This document shows positions 44,071-53,434 of a stretch of 64,000 nt of DNA, piece by piece. Position 1 is the stretch's first letter; each line of letters starts with the position of its first letter. The position numbers and the translations under genes are program-made. Origin of the DNA: JAJDOD01 sp039024895 (GTDB lineage: Bacteria; Pseudomonadota; Alphaproteobacteria; Rhodobacterales; Rhodobacteraceae); the NCBI GenBank assembly GCA_039024895.1, contig JBCCPJ010000014.1, positions 15,774-79,773 on the forward strand. Direction: 5' to 3'. The notes beneath the pieces are model-generated. The model saw nothing but the letters and a program-made list of their open reading frames with translations. It did not search any database and was not told where the DNA came from.

Positions 44071-44841
44071 TCATGGGCGATACACTCGGTAAACTGCGGT
44101 CGCGAAAAGATGCAGCACCACGAGTTTCCAAGTTTGAAGGAATGCAAATAAGAACAGGAATGGTGTAAGGCCGCTGGACCGGAGGATGTCATTGCCGATA
44201 CCGTTGGCAATATCGATCTCAAAATACATGTATGCTGCGTAAAAGAGGGCGAGCAAACTCGCCGGGACAGACCAGCGAATGAGGGCTCGCAAACGTGGCA
44301 GCTGCTCTTCGATTGCAATTGCGACCAGAGCGGGCGTCATCAGGATAAAACACCAGAAGAAGAATATACCCGAGGCTCTGGTATGTCGGAACCGAACCAT
44401 AGGCAGACGGTCGTCTCGCCAAACAAACCATGTCGTACCAAGGGCCGAAAATAGCGCTGCCTTGAGCGCCCAAGCCAAAAGGCCCAACGCACAAACCAGC
44501 ATGGCATAACGCAGCACAACGCCGAAACCGGGCCAAACCGGCGTTTTTTCCATCAGAACACGGTGCAGGATAACTGCGCCCGCGGGCAGGACGGCCCACC
44601 ACAAAAGAAACGCGGCAAATTGCGCAAGCCAGGGATATTCTGACATTGGAACGGCTTGCAAAAGAACTTGGCGTGCAAGATCGCGCAGCGTGATCTGACC
44701 ATTGCCCAACAGATTGACCAGAAAAAGGGCAAAGCACCATAGCAGCACAGCCGGAATAACCGCTTTCAACAAAAACGACCGGTGACGCCGGATCAAGTCG
44801 CCAAACTCGCGCAAAATATCCAACCCAAGCACGCGCTGCAT
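44071..44841 (-). CDS. Hypothetical multi-pass membrane protein
   Basis: A 256-residue protein with about six hydrophobic segments (for example AVIPAVLLWCFALFLVNLL, FAAFLLWWAVLPAGAVIL, LVCALGLLAWALKAALF, PASLLALFYAAYMYF). No family is recognised. It lies 2 bases from the end of ftsY and in the same orientation, so it is probably co-transcribed with ftsY and could use the SRP pathway for insertion like any polytopic protein. Function unknown. Confidence 0.7.
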   Translation of the reverse strand: MQRVLGLDILREFGDLIRRHRSFLLKAVIPAVLLWCFALFLVNLLGNGQITLRDLARQVLLQAVPMSEYPWLAQFAAFLLWWAVLPAGAVILHRVLMEKTPVWPGFGVVLRYAMLVCALGLLAWALKAALFSALGTTWFVWRDDRLPMVRFRHTRASGIFFFWCFILMTPALVAIAIEEQLPRLRALIRWSVPASLLALFYAAYMYFEIDIANGIGNDILRSSGLTPFLFLFAFLQTWKLVVLHLFATAVYRVYRP

Positions 44842-44843
44842 GT

Positions 44844-46085
44844 TTAAGTGTCCGCGCCAATCAGGGCGGCGGCGAAGTCGCCCGGCTCGAACGGGGCCAG
44901 ATCGTCTATTTGCTCTCCCACGCCAATTGCGTGGATCGGCAGGCCGAACTTGTCCGCCAAAGCCACCAAAACGCCGCCTTTGGCGGTACCATCTAGTTTC
45001 GTCATGACCAGCCCGCTCACATCAGCCACTTGCCGGAATATATCGACTTGGCTCACGGCATTCTGACCGGTCGTCGCATCCAGCACCAAAAGCGTGTTAT
45101 GCGGCGCGCTCTCGTCCTTCTTACGGATCACTCGGACGATTTTTGCGAGTTCTTCCATCAGGTCTTGTCTGTTTTGCAACCGTCCCGCCGTATCGATCAT
45201 CAACAAATCGGCGCCATCAGCTTCGGCCCGCGTCATGGCATCGAACGCGAGCGAGGCTGGATCAGAGCCCTCCGGCGCTGTCATCACCGGGACCCCTGCC
45301 CGCTCGCCCCAAACCTGCAATTGTTCAACAGCGGCGGCACGGAATGTATCGCCTGCGGCAATGACCACCGTTTTGCCCGCCGCTCTGAACTGCGAGGCAA
45401 GTTTGCCGATGGTTGTCGTTTTCCCCGACCCATTGACACCCACGACCAGCACCACTTGCGGTCGCTTGGGATAAAGCGGCATTGGGCGGGCGACAGGCTC
45501 CACAATCCGCGCCACTTCGTCGGCCATGATTTTCTTCAACTCAGCGGTTGAAAAGCTCCGGCCGAACCGGCCTTCCGCCATATTAGCGGTGACGCGCATT
45601 GCTGTATCCACCCCCATATCGGATGTGATGAGCAATTCTTCGATTTGTTCGAGCATCTCATCGTCGAGCATCCGCCGCATCACGGGTTTGGTCTCGCTGC
45701 GTCCCAAAACGCGCCCGATCAGGCCCGGCTTTACCGTGGGTTCGGTGTCCGGTTCGGCGTTCAGCAGCGGGGCGATCGGTTCGGGTGCGCTGGGGGGCGT
45801 TGACGGCGTCTCAGGGGGCGGCTTGCTCGCTTCTTCCGCGTTGGGTTGTGCCACTGGGTCGGGAATGGGTTCGGCTTCTACGGCGCCGTCGCCTGGCACC
45901 ACCGCAGGCTCGAGCGCCCCCTCACGCACCTCATCGGGCTCAGGCTTTTGTGCCGGTGCAACGTCGGTCGATCCGGCGTCGACATTCTCTTCGTTTCCGC
46001 CATCCTCAACAATCGCATCGAGACCTTCCTCAATTTTGGAGGAAGATTTGAACAAGCGATCCTTGAGTTTTGAAAAAAAGGCCAT
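44844..46085 (-). CDS. ftsY: Signal recognition particle receptor FtsY
   Basis: A 413-residue SRP receptor GTPase. After MAFFSKLKDRLFKSSSK comes a long acidic/proline-rich A domain (residues about 20-115), then the N domain and the G domain with VVGVNGSGKTTTIGKLASQF (G1), AGDTFRAAAVEQL, LLMIDTAGRLQNR (G3), TKLDGTAKGGVLVALAD (G4/G5) and GVGEQIDDL. Membrane-associated at the cytoplasmic face. ATG 46085 is chosen because it gives MAFFSKL; a second ATG lies three codons upstream. Confidence 0.96.
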   Translation of the reverse strand: MAFFSKLKDRLFKSSSKIEEGLDAIVEDGGNEENVDAGSTDVAPAQKPEPDEVREGALEPAVVPGDGAVEAEPIPDPVAQPNAEEASKPPPETPSTPPSAPEPIAPLLNAEPDTEPTVKPGLIGRVLGRSETKPVMRRMLDDEMLEQIEELLITSDMGVDTAMRVTANMAEGRFGRSFSTAELKKIMADEVARIVEPVARPMPLYPKRPQVVLVVGVNGSGKTTTIGKLASQFRAAGKTVVIAAGDTFRAAAVEQLQVWGERAGVPVMTAPEGSDPASLAFDAMTRAEADGADLLMIDTAGRLQNRQDLMEELAKIVRVIRKKDESAPHNTLLVLDATTGQNAVSQVDIFRQVADVSGLVMTKLDGTAKGGVLVALADKFGLPIHAIGVGEQIDDLAPFEPGDFAAALIGADT

Positions 46086-46207
46086 GCCGGTCACCTAAAG
46101 CCGTGAGGCCCTATTTAAAAGACCCGTTGTTTCACGTGGTCAACACTTCAAAACCACCGTGCCAGAAATGACTGGCGCGACGCAAAGCTCTATGGCACTC
46201 ACAAACC

Positions 46208-46603
46208 ATGAGAGCGCTCGCCTTTTGCCTTGCTATCTTGCCTTGCGCCGTGGTTGCCTCTGACCGGCCCATCACTGCTGAAGAGTTCGAACGTATTGTG
46301 ACGGGTCACACCTTCACCTACTCGACCGGCGGCGCCCCCTACGGTGCCGAGGAATACTTATCAAACAGGCGCGTTGTCTGGAGCTTTCTTGACGGGGAAT
46401 GCGCTACGGGCAAATGGTATCCGGCGGGTGAGCATATCTGTTTCATCTACGATCAGATTGAAAGCCCGCAATGTTGGCTCTTTTTCGAAGACGGCGGCAA
46501 GCTGTCGGCACAATTTGCCGGCGACGTGAACATAACCAATTTATTTGAAACCAACCGGCAGGATGAACCGCTCTACTGCCTAGGGCCTGAAATCGGCGTC
46601 TGA
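46208..46603 (+). CDS. Small secreted protein of unknown function
   Basis: A 131-residue protein with a signal peptide (MRALAFCLAILPCAVVAS) and a mature domain with TYSTGGAPYGAEEYLSNRRVVWSF, GKWYPAGEHICFIYD and QCWLFFEDGG. It has four cysteines after the signal. This pattern (a glycine-tyrosine turn followed by a calculated WYPxGxxICF strand) is common in Roseobacter genomes, but I know no function. Transcribed divergently from ftsY. Confidence 0.72.
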   Translation: MRALAFCLAILPCAVVASDRPITAEEFERIVTGHTFTYSTGGAPYGAEEYLSNRRVVWSFLDGECATGKWYPAGEHICFIYDQIESPQCWLFFEDGGKLSAQFAGDVNITNLFETNRQDEPLYCLGPEIGV

Positions 46604-46657
46604 CCGGTCCAGACGCAGTCAAGCCGATATTCGCGGTTTTTAACGGAGAAAACAGTG

Positions 46658-47068
46658 TCAATTTTCGGTGTCGCTGAGAGGGCGATCTTCCGGATAGGGA
46701 AGTTTGTTTAGCGGCACATTGACATGGTCCGGAGGCGGCGTGACGAGGAATTGTACAGCGTCAATATGTGCGCGGCCGGAAACAACGGCTTTAACCGCAC
46801 GGTGCATCCCATCCATCAATCGCCCATCAGCGCAGAGGATGATCGGATAGCGCAGTTCCGCCGCCTCAACGAGTTTCACATGTTCTGCGAGATTTCGCGG
46901 CGTTGGCGGGTCGTCCTCCGACGTAAACCACCAGGCCTCGTCAAGCTCGCTCAAACGCTCTAGCGGATGTGAAAAGATCGGCAAATCACTCGACAAGTGT
47001 ACGAGACGGTGCACGTCCCAAATATACTGGTCTCCACCAACTTTACGAGAATGATACTGCTGGCGCAA
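46658..47068 (-). CDS. ParB-like (nuclease-fold) small protein
   Basis: About 136 residues. The core YPIILCADGRLMDGMHRAVKAVVSGRAHIDAVQF matches the ParB/sulfiredoxin-fold pattern (strand, then DG-R-DGxHR helix), and it starts with RQQYHSRKVGGDQYIWDVHRL. No ATG is available: the frame runs back into xseA, so I propose TTG 47068, 16 bases after the xseA stop; the next candidate is GTG 47014. Role unknown; it is not next to a ParA gene, so a chromosome-partition role is unlikely. Confidence 0.6.
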   Translation of the reverse strand: MRQQYHSRKVGGDQYIWDVHRLVHLSSDLPIFSHPLERLSELDEAWWFTSEDDPPTPRNLAEHVKLVEAAELRYPIILCADGRLMDGMHRAVKAVVSGRAHIDAVQFLVTPPPDHVNVPLNKLPYPEDRPLSDTEN

Positions 47069-47084
47069 AACCGATCCCGGACAA

Positions 47085-48635
47085 TTAGAAAAGCGACCCT
47101 TGCGTATCCCCTGGCGTGGTTTTTTGCTTGGCTGGCTTACCGTGGCCGCTCGCTTGTACCTGAAGCCGACCGTCCCTGAACTCGATTTCCAGAGCGGCGC
47201 CTCTAGCAGCAGCTTCATCGGTCACGACCACATCGTCTTTTCGCACAACCGCATAGCCCCGCGCCAATGTGGCGGTGTAGCCCAAGCTTCGACGCATCCT
47301 GTCCAACGCCTCCAGCCGGTCGGCAAATCGCGTAAGCCGCGCCTGAAGCGCGCTGCGCTGGCGGGTTGACAGTGCAGTCACGTCGCCTTTGGCGCGTATG
47401 ATCCGGTCGCGTATTGGTTCTGGTCTCAAGCGATGCGCGGTCGTCTGAACCCGTTCGGTTCGGTCGCTGACTATGCGCCGCAAGGCCGGGGAAAGCCGAA
47501 GGGATCGGTCTGTAAGCCGTTCACGCTCCTGGCTAAAGCGCGCGCGCAGGACCGCCGGACGGAGCCGTGCGGCGAGCGTGTCAAGATGCGCCGCTTTCCG
47601 GTCCACCATCCGTTCCAGCCCGTAGGCCAAGCCACGTTCCGCAAGGTCGAGCCGTTGCCGCGCGTCATTCAACAACGCATCTGCCCGCGGCAGCAACCGA
47701 GAGAGGTCATTCAGCCGTTGCTTTCGCTGTTCTACCCCTTGGGCAACAGCCCGCGCCAATCGCGCTTCCTGACCCTCGACCCAGCCGATCAGGTCAAGCC
47801 GGACCGGTACCGCCATCTCGGCTGCCGCTGTTGGTGTCGGCGCGCGCCGGTCGGCCACGTAATCAATCAGTGTCGTGTCGGTCTCGTGCCCAACCGCCGA
47901 AATCAAAGGGATCTCGCTTGCCGCTGCGGCACGGGCCACAACCTCTTCATTGAACCCCCAAAGGTCCTCGATAGAACCCCCACCCCGCGCGACGATCAAA
48001 ACATCGGGCCTTGGTAAAGCACCGCCGGGCGTAAGCTTGTTGAAACCTTGGATCGCGCGCGCCACCTCGGGCGCACAAGCCGCCCCCTGCACCGCAACAG
48101 GCCAGACCAAAACCTTGCGCGGAAACCGGTCCCGCAACCGGTGCAGGATATCGCGGATCACCGCCCCTTGTGGCGAAGTGATGACCCCGATGATCTCCGG
48201 GATATAGGGCAAAGGCCGTTTTCGCTCCTCGGCAAAAAGCCCTTCCGCTGCGAGTGCCTTCTTACGCTTTTCAAGCATGGCCATCAGCGCGCCTTCACCG
48301 GCCACAGATAGGCGCTGCACGTTCAGCCCGAATTTAGATTGCATGCCGGAGGCCGTCATCTTGCCTTCGGCGAAAACCTCCAGGCCTTCTTCGGGCTCTA
48401 TGCCCAAATCAGCGATCTGTCCTTTCCAAGTCATTGCTGACAGAACCGACTTGTCATCCTTGAGATCGAAATAAAGATGCCCGGACCGGGCGCGAAAGAC
48501 GCGCCCCACTTCCCCCCTCACCCGGACCCAGCCCAGTTCACCCTCGATCAGTTTGCGAACCGCGCCCGCAATCTCGCTAACGGTGAATTCGGGTGCATTG
48601 CTGCCCGACGGGGTTTCGTCTTCAAACAAGTCCAT
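47085..48635 (-). CDS. xseA: Exodeoxyribonuclease VII large subunit
   Basis: A 516-residue subunit of ExoVII, which degrades single-stranded DNA. It has the N-terminal OB fold (EFTVSEIAGAVRKLIEGELGWVRVRGEV, then SGHLYFDLKDDKSVLSAMTWKG), the catalytic domain with ITSPQGAVIRDILHRLRDRFP, ARGGGSIEDLWGFNEE and SAVGHETDTTLIDYVADRRAPTPTAAAE, and a long C-terminal coiled coil (residues about 300-460). ATG 48635 gives MDLFEDE; the small subunit xseB is not in the window. Divergent from purD. Confidence 0.95.
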   Translation of the reverse strand: MDLFEDETPSGSNAPEFTVSEIAGAVRKLIEGELGWVRVRGEVGRVFRARSGHLYFDLKDDKSVLSAMTWKGQIADLGIEPEEGLEVFAEGKMTASGMQSKFGLNVQRLSVAGEGALMAMLEKRKKALAAEGLFAEERKRPLPYIPEIIGVITSPQGAVIRDILHRLRDRFPRKVLVWPVAVQGAACAPEVARAIQGFNKLTPGGALPRPDVLIVARGGGSIEDLWGFNEEVVARAAAASEIPLISAVGHETDTTLIDYVADRRAPTPTAAAEMAVPVRLDLIGWVEGQEARLARAVAQGVEQRKQRLNDLSRLLPRADALLNDARQRLDLAERGLAYGLERMVDRKAAHLDTLAARLRPAVLRARFSQERERLTDRSLRLSPALRRIVSDRTERVQTTAHRLRPEPIRDRIIRAKGDVTALSTRQRSALQARLTRFADRLEALDRMRRSLGYTATLARGYAVVRKDDVVVTDEAAARGAALEIEFRDGRLQVQASGHGKPAKQKTTPGDTQGSLF

Positions 48636-48742
48636 TGGCCGAACCTCGCGCCTGTCTTGCGTCGAAAATACCAGTGGCCGGGCTGGGGACAACCCATCTC
48701 GGTGCTTGCCCCGTCGGCTCCCCTCCGATAACGCAGGCGCCC

Positions 48743-50011
48743 ATGAATATCCTGATCCTCGGCGGCGGCGGCCGCGAACATAGTCTGGCCTGGGCCGTTA
48801 AACAAAACCCGAAATGCGACCGCCTTATCGTGGCGCCCGGAAATGCTGGGATTGCGGATATCGCATGGTGCGCTGACCTCGACATTGAAGACGGCGCCGC
48901 CGTCGTTGAGTTTGCCGAGGCAAATGCGGTGGACTTCGTGATCATCGGACCCGAAGCGCCGCTTGCTGCGGGCGTTTCAGATGATTTGCGCGCGGCGGGT
49001 TTTCTGACCTTCGGGCCGTCTGCGGCTGCTGCGAAGCTTGAAGCTTCAAAGGCGTTTACCAAGGAAGTGTGCGATGCCTGCGGCGCGCCGACGGCTGCCT
49101 GGCGGCGCTTCACAGATGCTGAGACGGCGAAAAACTACATACGGACAACCAGCGAGACCGTGGTCGTGAAGGCCGATGGCCTTGCCGCCGGTAAAGGCGT
49201 CATCATCGCGGAAACGCCTGCGGAGGCCGAGGCCGCCATCGACGATATGTTCGGCGGCGCTTTTGGCGATGCAGGCGCGGAAGTCGTGATCGAAGAGTTC
49301 ATGGCGGGCGAAGAGGCCTCGTTTTTTGTCTTGTGCGATGGCGAAACGGCTTTGCCTATGGGGACCGCGCAGGATCACAAGCGCGTCGGCGAAGGCGATA
49401 CAGGACCGAATACAGGAGGTATGGGCGCCTACGCCCCTGCACCGGTTTTGACCTCTGAGTTACAGGAAAGCGTGCTACGCGAAATCATCGAACCCACACT
49501 CGCGGAGATGGCCGGTCGCGGCACGCCCTACACTGGCGTGCTCTATGCCGGTTTGATGATCGAAGACAGTCGCGCGCGGCTGGTGGAGTACAATGTGCGT
49601 TTCGGCGACCCCGAATGTCAGGTGTTAATGATGCGCCTTGGCGGACAAGTGCTCGATTTGCTGCAAGCGACCGCCGAAGGCCGTTTGGCCGAGAAGCAAA
49701 TCCACTGGGCGTCGGACCATGCAATCACCATTGTCATGGCGGCTAAAGGGTATCCCGGCGTCTACAGGAAAAATACACCGATTGGCGGACTAGACGAACT
49801 GCCGCAAACATCCTCGAAAATGGTGTTCCACGCGGGCACACGGGAAGAAAACGGCCGCGTTTTGGCTGCCGGTGGCCGTGTCCTGAATGTGACAGCCCGG
49901 GGCGCGACACTGGCCGACGCTGCGAAAGTCGCCTACGCCATGACCGACCGGATTGATTGGCCCGAAGGCCTTTTTCGAAAGGATATCGGCTGGCGCGTGC
50001 TCGACTCCTGA
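48743..50011 (+). CDS. purD: Phosphoribosylamine-glycine ligase
   Basis: A 422-residue GARS ATP-grasp ligase of purine synthesis. It starts MNILILGGGGREHSLAWAVK and contains GPEAPLAAGVSDDL, KADGLAAGKGVIIAE (ATP-binding), GPNTGGMGAYAPAPV and YNVRFGDPECQVLMM. ATG 48743 is chosen because the longer frame to 48593 overlaps xseA and lacks the family N-terminus. Followed by a GC-rich Rhodobacteraceae-type repeat that may terminate transcription. Confidence 0.96.
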   Translation: MNILILGGGGREHSLAWAVKQNPKCDRLIVAPGNAGIADIAWCADLDIEDGAAVVEFAEANAVDFVIIGPEAPLAAGVSDDLRAAGFLTFGPSAAAAKLEASKAFTKEVCDACGAPTAAWRRFTDAETAKNYIRTTSETVVVKADGLAAGKGVIIAETPAEAEAAIDDMFGGAFGDAGAEVVIEEFMAGEEASFFVLCDGETALPMGTAQDHKRVGEGDTGPNTGGMGAYAPAPVLTSELQESVLREIIEPTLAEMAGRGTPYTGVLYAGLMIEDSRARLVEYNVRFGDPECQVLMMRLGGQVLDLLQATAEGRLAEKQIHWASDHAITIVMAAKGYPGVYRKNTPIGGLDELPQTSSKMVFHAGTREENGRVLAAGGRVLNVTARGATLADAAKVAYAMTDRIDWPEGLFRKDIGWRVLDS

Positions 50012-50019
50012 CCGCCACA

Positions 50020-50095
50020 GGGGGCGCTGCCCCCATCGCGCTTCGTGCGCTCCCCCGAGGTATGTTCAACTAGATAAAGCATTTTTGCGCCCATT
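50020..50095 (+). repeat. Rhodobacteraceae-type GC-rich palindromic intergenic repeat
   Basis: The block GGGGGCGCTGCCCCC (50020-50034), then CGCGCTTCGTGCG and CTCCCCCGAGGTATGTT followed by an A/T-rich tail, has the build of a short interspersed repeat that I recall from many Roseobacter genomes, found just after stop codons. The first hairpin begins 8 bases after purD, so it may double as a terminator. Only one copy is seen in this window. Confidence 0.5.
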
Positions 50096-50283
50096 CGCTC
50101 TTCTTCTGTCTGAAAATACTCAATTAAATGGGCTCAGATGCAAGCTTGCTGTCATCAGAAAGCGCAAGACATTTTCTCAGGAACGGCACAGATGCGCACG
50201 CGCCTTCGCGCAACCGAGCCCCGCGCTTGCACAAGGCGCTCACATCTCCTACATACCGCTCGATCAAGAGGGATCTGCGGTCC

Positions 50284-50658
50284 ATGGAAAACGTCATTCT
50301 CATCGTCCATCTCATTCTGGCGCTTTGCTTGATTGGCGTTGTGCTTTTGCAGCGGTCCGAGGGCGGTGGCCTAGGCCTCGGTGGCGGTGGCGGCGGTGGC
50401 GGCTTGGTGAGTTCCCGCGGGGCAGCGACGGCGCTTGGCAAGGTAACCTGGGCCTTTGCGGTCGCGTTCATCTGTACGTCGATAACGCTCACCATCATCG
50501 CCGCGCAGAACACAGCAGGAAGCTCGGTACTTGATCGGATTGGCGCAGATGCGCCTGCGTCGTCAACGACATTGCCGGAACTGCCGTCCGGTGACTCTCT
50601 CCTACCGCCGGTTCCCGGAAATGCAGGCGGATCAAACTTGCCGCGTGCGGATGAGTAA
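50284..50658 (+). CDS. secG: Preprotein translocase subunit SecG
   Basis: A 124-residue SecG. Two membrane segments, VILIVHLILALCLIGVVLLQ (residues about 3-22) and VTWAFAVAFICTSITLTIIA (residues about 58-77), flank the conserved glycine-rich loop QRSEGGGLGLGGGGGGGGLVSSRG. The C-terminal tail (residues 80-124) is proline/serine-rich and periplasmic. ATG 50284 fits the family N-terminus MENVILIVHL. It is the auxiliary subunit of the SecYEG channel. Confidence 0.93.
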   Translation: MENVILIVHLILALCLIGVVLLQRSEGGGLGLGGGGGGGGLVSSRGAATALGKVTWAFAVAFICTSITLTIIAAQNTAGSSVLDRIGADAPASSTTLPELPSGDSLLPPVPGNAGGSNLPRADE

Positions 50659-50670
50659 AGCACGCTCGAC

Positions 50671-50744
50671 GCGTAACGATTGGGCTTGCCTGACGCCGCT
50701 GAACGCCAAGTAACCACAACAACTTGAGCGTTACGCTATTTTTT
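50671..50744 (+). terminator. Possible terminator after secG
   Basis: GCGTAACG (50671-50678) and CGTTACGC (50729-50736) are perfectly complementary and the second arm is followed by TATTTTTT. The 50-base loop is long for an intrinsic terminator; a short AGCG/CGCT hairpin right before the T tract may be the working part. Confidence 0.35.
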
Positions 50745-50880
50745 AGCTAGATGTTGCGGCTCTTGCCTTGGCAAACGTCATCGAATCCTATACGCATCAA
50801 ATCCCGTGATACTGTGAATGCGTCGCGATTTTTGCGCCGTATTTGTGTGAAAAAAGAGCGGTGCGCGGGAGACATCAGAC

Positions 50881-52524
50881 ATGGCAAGATTTGTGTTTAT
50901 CACCGGCGGTGTGGTGTCCTCACTTGGCAAGGGCCTTGCATCAGCGGCGCTTGGCGCTCTGCTGCAGGCCAGGGGCTACTCCGTTCGTCTCCGAAAGCTT
51001 GATCCCTATCTCAATGTGGATCCCGGCACCATGTCGCCTTTTGAACATGGTGAAGTGTTTGTGACCGATGATGGGGCGGAAACGGACCTTGATCTTGGCC
51101 ATTACGAGCGTTTCACCGGCGTTCATGCACGTGGCAGCGACAGCGTAAGTTCTGGGCGTATCTATTCTGACGTGCTCGAAAAAGAACGGCGCGGCGACTA
51201 CCTTGGAAAGACCATTCAAGTCATTCCCCACGTCACCGATGAGATCAAAGAGTTCATAAAATTTGGCGAAGACGAAGTCGATTTCATGCTATGCGAAATC
51301 GGCGGCACGGTGGGCGATATCGAAGGCCTCCCCTTTTTCGAAGCCATAAGGCAGTTTGCCCAGGACAATCCGCGTGGCCAATGCATCTTTATGCATCTCA
51401 CGTTATTGCCCTACCTTGCCGCGAGCGGAGAGTTAAAAACCAAGCCGACGCAGCATAGCGTTAAGGAACTCCGGTCCATCGGTTTGCAGCCTGACGTTCT
51501 CGTTTGCCGTTCCGAGCAACCGATCCCCGAGAAGGAACGCGAGAAGATTGCCCTATTCTGTAATGTCCGGCCCGATGCTGTGATCCCCGCCTACGACCTC
51601 AAATCGATCTATGAGGCACCCATGGCCTATCACCGGGCCGGGTTGGATCAGGCGGTACTGGATGCCTTTGGAATTGCGCCCGCGCCCCGCCCTAATATGG
51701 CCCGCTGGGAGGATGTGATGGACCGGCTGGAAGGCGCGGAAGGGGAAGTAAAAGTCGCAATTGTCGGCAAATATACCCAGTTGGAGGACGCCTATAAATC
51801 CATAGCAGAGGCGCTGACCCATGGCGGCATGGCGAACCGGACCCGCGTGAGGGCTGAGTGGATCGATGCTGAAATTTTCGAAGGCAAAGACCCCGCGCCT
51901 TATCTCGAAGGTTACCACGCGATCCTCGTGCCCGGCGGCTTTGGCGAGCGCGGTACCGAAGGCAAGATCAAAGCCGCGCAATTCGCCCGGGAAAAGAACA
52001 TCCCTTATCTCGGTATCTGCCTCGGCATGCAGATGGCGGTGATTGAGGCCGCCCGCAACCTTGCCGGGATCGCTGATGCGGGGTCCGAGGAATTTGACCA
52101 TGAGGCTGGCAAGAAACGGTTCGAGCCGGTGGTTTATCACCTCAAGGAATGGGTGCAGGGCAATCACGTGGCGAAGCGTAAAGTCGATGACGACAAAGGC
52201 GGCACCATGCGCCTCGGCGCTTACACGGCGAACCTGAAGGACGGCTCAAAAGTGGCGGAAGTCTATGGTGAGGCCGCCATCGAGGAACGCCACCGCCACC
52301 GCTACGAGGTCGACATCAAGTACCGTGACAAGCTGGAGGCGACAGGCCTCTGTTTCTCCGGCATGTCCCCGGACGGTCGACTACCCGAGATCGTCGAGTG
52401 GCAGGACCATCCGTGGTTCATCGGTGTTCAGTTTCACCCGGAGTTGAAGTCAAAACCGTTTAAGCCGCATCCGTTATTTGCGGATTTTGTACGGGCGGCG
52501 GTTGAGGTGTCGAGGTTGGTTTAG
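50881..52524 (+). CDS. pyrG: CTP synthase
   Basis: A 547-residue enzyme aminating UTP to CTP. N-terminal synthetase domain: FVFITGGVVSSLGKGLASAA, KLDPYLNVDPGTMSPFEHGEV and the DGAETDLDLGHYERF segment; C-terminal class I glutamine amidotransferase with VPGGFGERGTEGK, YLGICLGMQMAV (Cys nucleophile) and GVQFHPELKSKP. Normal length. Downstream of secG by 222 bases on the same strand. Confidence 0.97.
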   Translation: MARFVFITGGVVSSLGKGLASAALGALLQARGYSVRLRKLDPYLNVDPGTMSPFEHGEVFVTDDGAETDLDLGHYERFTGVHARGSDSVSSGRIYSDVLEKERRGDYLGKTIQVIPHVTDEIKEFIKFGEDEVDFMLCEIGGTVGDIEGLPFFEAIRQFAQDNPRGQCIFMHLTLLPYLAASGELKTKPTQHSVKELRSIGLQPDVLVCRSEQPIPEKEREKIALFCNVRPDAVIPAYDLKSIYEAPMAYHRAGLDQAVLDAFGIAPAPRPNMARWEDVMDRLEGAEGEVKVAIVGKYTQLEDAYKSIAEALTHGGMANRTRVRAEWIDAEIFEGKDPAPYLEGYHAILVPGGFGERGTEGKIKAAQFAREKNIPYLGICLGMQMAVIEAARNLAGIADAGSEEFDHEAGKKRFEPVVYHLKEWVQGNHVAKRKVDDDKGGTMRLGAYTANLKDGSKVAEVYGEAAIEERHRHRYEVDIKYRDKLEATGLCFSGMSPDGRLPEIVEWQDHPWFIGVQFHPELKSKPFKPHPLFADFVRAAVEVSRLV

Positions 52525-52657
52525 GCGTTGCAAATCTAATTGCCCTTAGGTCAGCCTAGTTTACGCCAAAGCCAAGGAACGGCTGATAAGAGCTCAAAAT
52601 ACTTGTGTGCATGCTGAGCGCGGTCACACGCTATGAGTGGTGCGAAGTGCAAAAGAC

Positions 52658-53434
52658 TCACCTTAGGGTCACAGAGCCTACGAGACTTCCACCAAGAGTA
52701 ACCGTCGCCCCATGGGAGAAGTAGGCGATCCATTCAAGGTCTTTTGAGACTAAGTATCGTTCTGGACATTCAAACTTGGCCGCTTCGTCGGCGGTACTTC
52801 TGAAGCATCCTGGACCATCTTCGCCTAGTTCATAGAGTCTTCGAATGCTGTTATCGGCGAAAAAACGTTGAAACTGCTCTTTGAGGTCAGCGTCATCCGC
52901 TCCGTTTAGGGAAAAGGCCTCGACAGCCTTTCCTGTAGGCTTTTCGGTGAGGGGGTACCAATAGCCGTCATCTGTGTCCCAAATAGATTCTATTTTTGAG
53001 AGCAGCTCAGTTTCTTCCTCAAAGCCAAGCGTTCTTCGGTAGAACAGTGGTGGTTGATAGAATGACGCCTCATCTACCAACGCGCTTTCGACATGCTCTG
53101 CAAATCTTGTTCTTTCATCTTCCTCTGCGCTTCTGGCGGCCTGAATAGTGTGATGGCCGGTCATACAGCTTGCTGCACTCCACGCCATCGAACTCAAAAT
53201 CTGAACTAGTACGTCAAAATCCGGTAAGTTCTCAGAATCCAATGTCTCGACGCTATCCAAAATTACGGCGACCACGTTGTACCTTGGATAGATTTCGAGT
53301 GCTTTTTCCGAATAGGAGTACTGCGCTTGGCGCAGCTCCCTCTCGGCAATCGGGCGATACGCCTCGACCAAGGTCGAATACCTCAACATGCAGTATCGAC
53401 GAGCAAGTGTGTGCAGGTTTTTTGCTTCATACAT
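52658..53434 (-). CDS. Hypothetical protein in accessory region
   Basis: About 258 residues if ATG 53434 (MYEAKNLHTLARRYCML) is used; 53491 would add 19 residues with no sensible N-terminus. The protein is soluble, mostly helical in the first 160 residues (RPIAERELRQAQYSYSEKAL) and beta-rich at the C-terminus (LEWIAYFSHGATVTLGGSLVG). No family is recognised. It sits between pyrG and the sulfatase locus, in DNA that looks more A+T-rich and less constrained in codon usage than pyrG, consistent with acquired DNA. Confidence 0.6.
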   Translation of the reverse strand: MYEAKNLHTLARRYCMLRYSTLVEAYRPIAERELRQAQYSYSEKALEIYPRYNVVAVILDSVETLDSENLPDFDVLVQILSSMAWSAASCMTGHHTIQAARSAEEDERTRFAEHVESALVDEASFYQPPLFYRRTLGFEEETELLSKIESIWDTDDGYWYPLTEKPTGKAVEAFSLNGADDADLKEQFQRFFADNSIRRLYELGEDGPGCFRSTADEAAKFECPERYLVSKDLEWIAYFSHGATVTLGGSLVGSVTLR

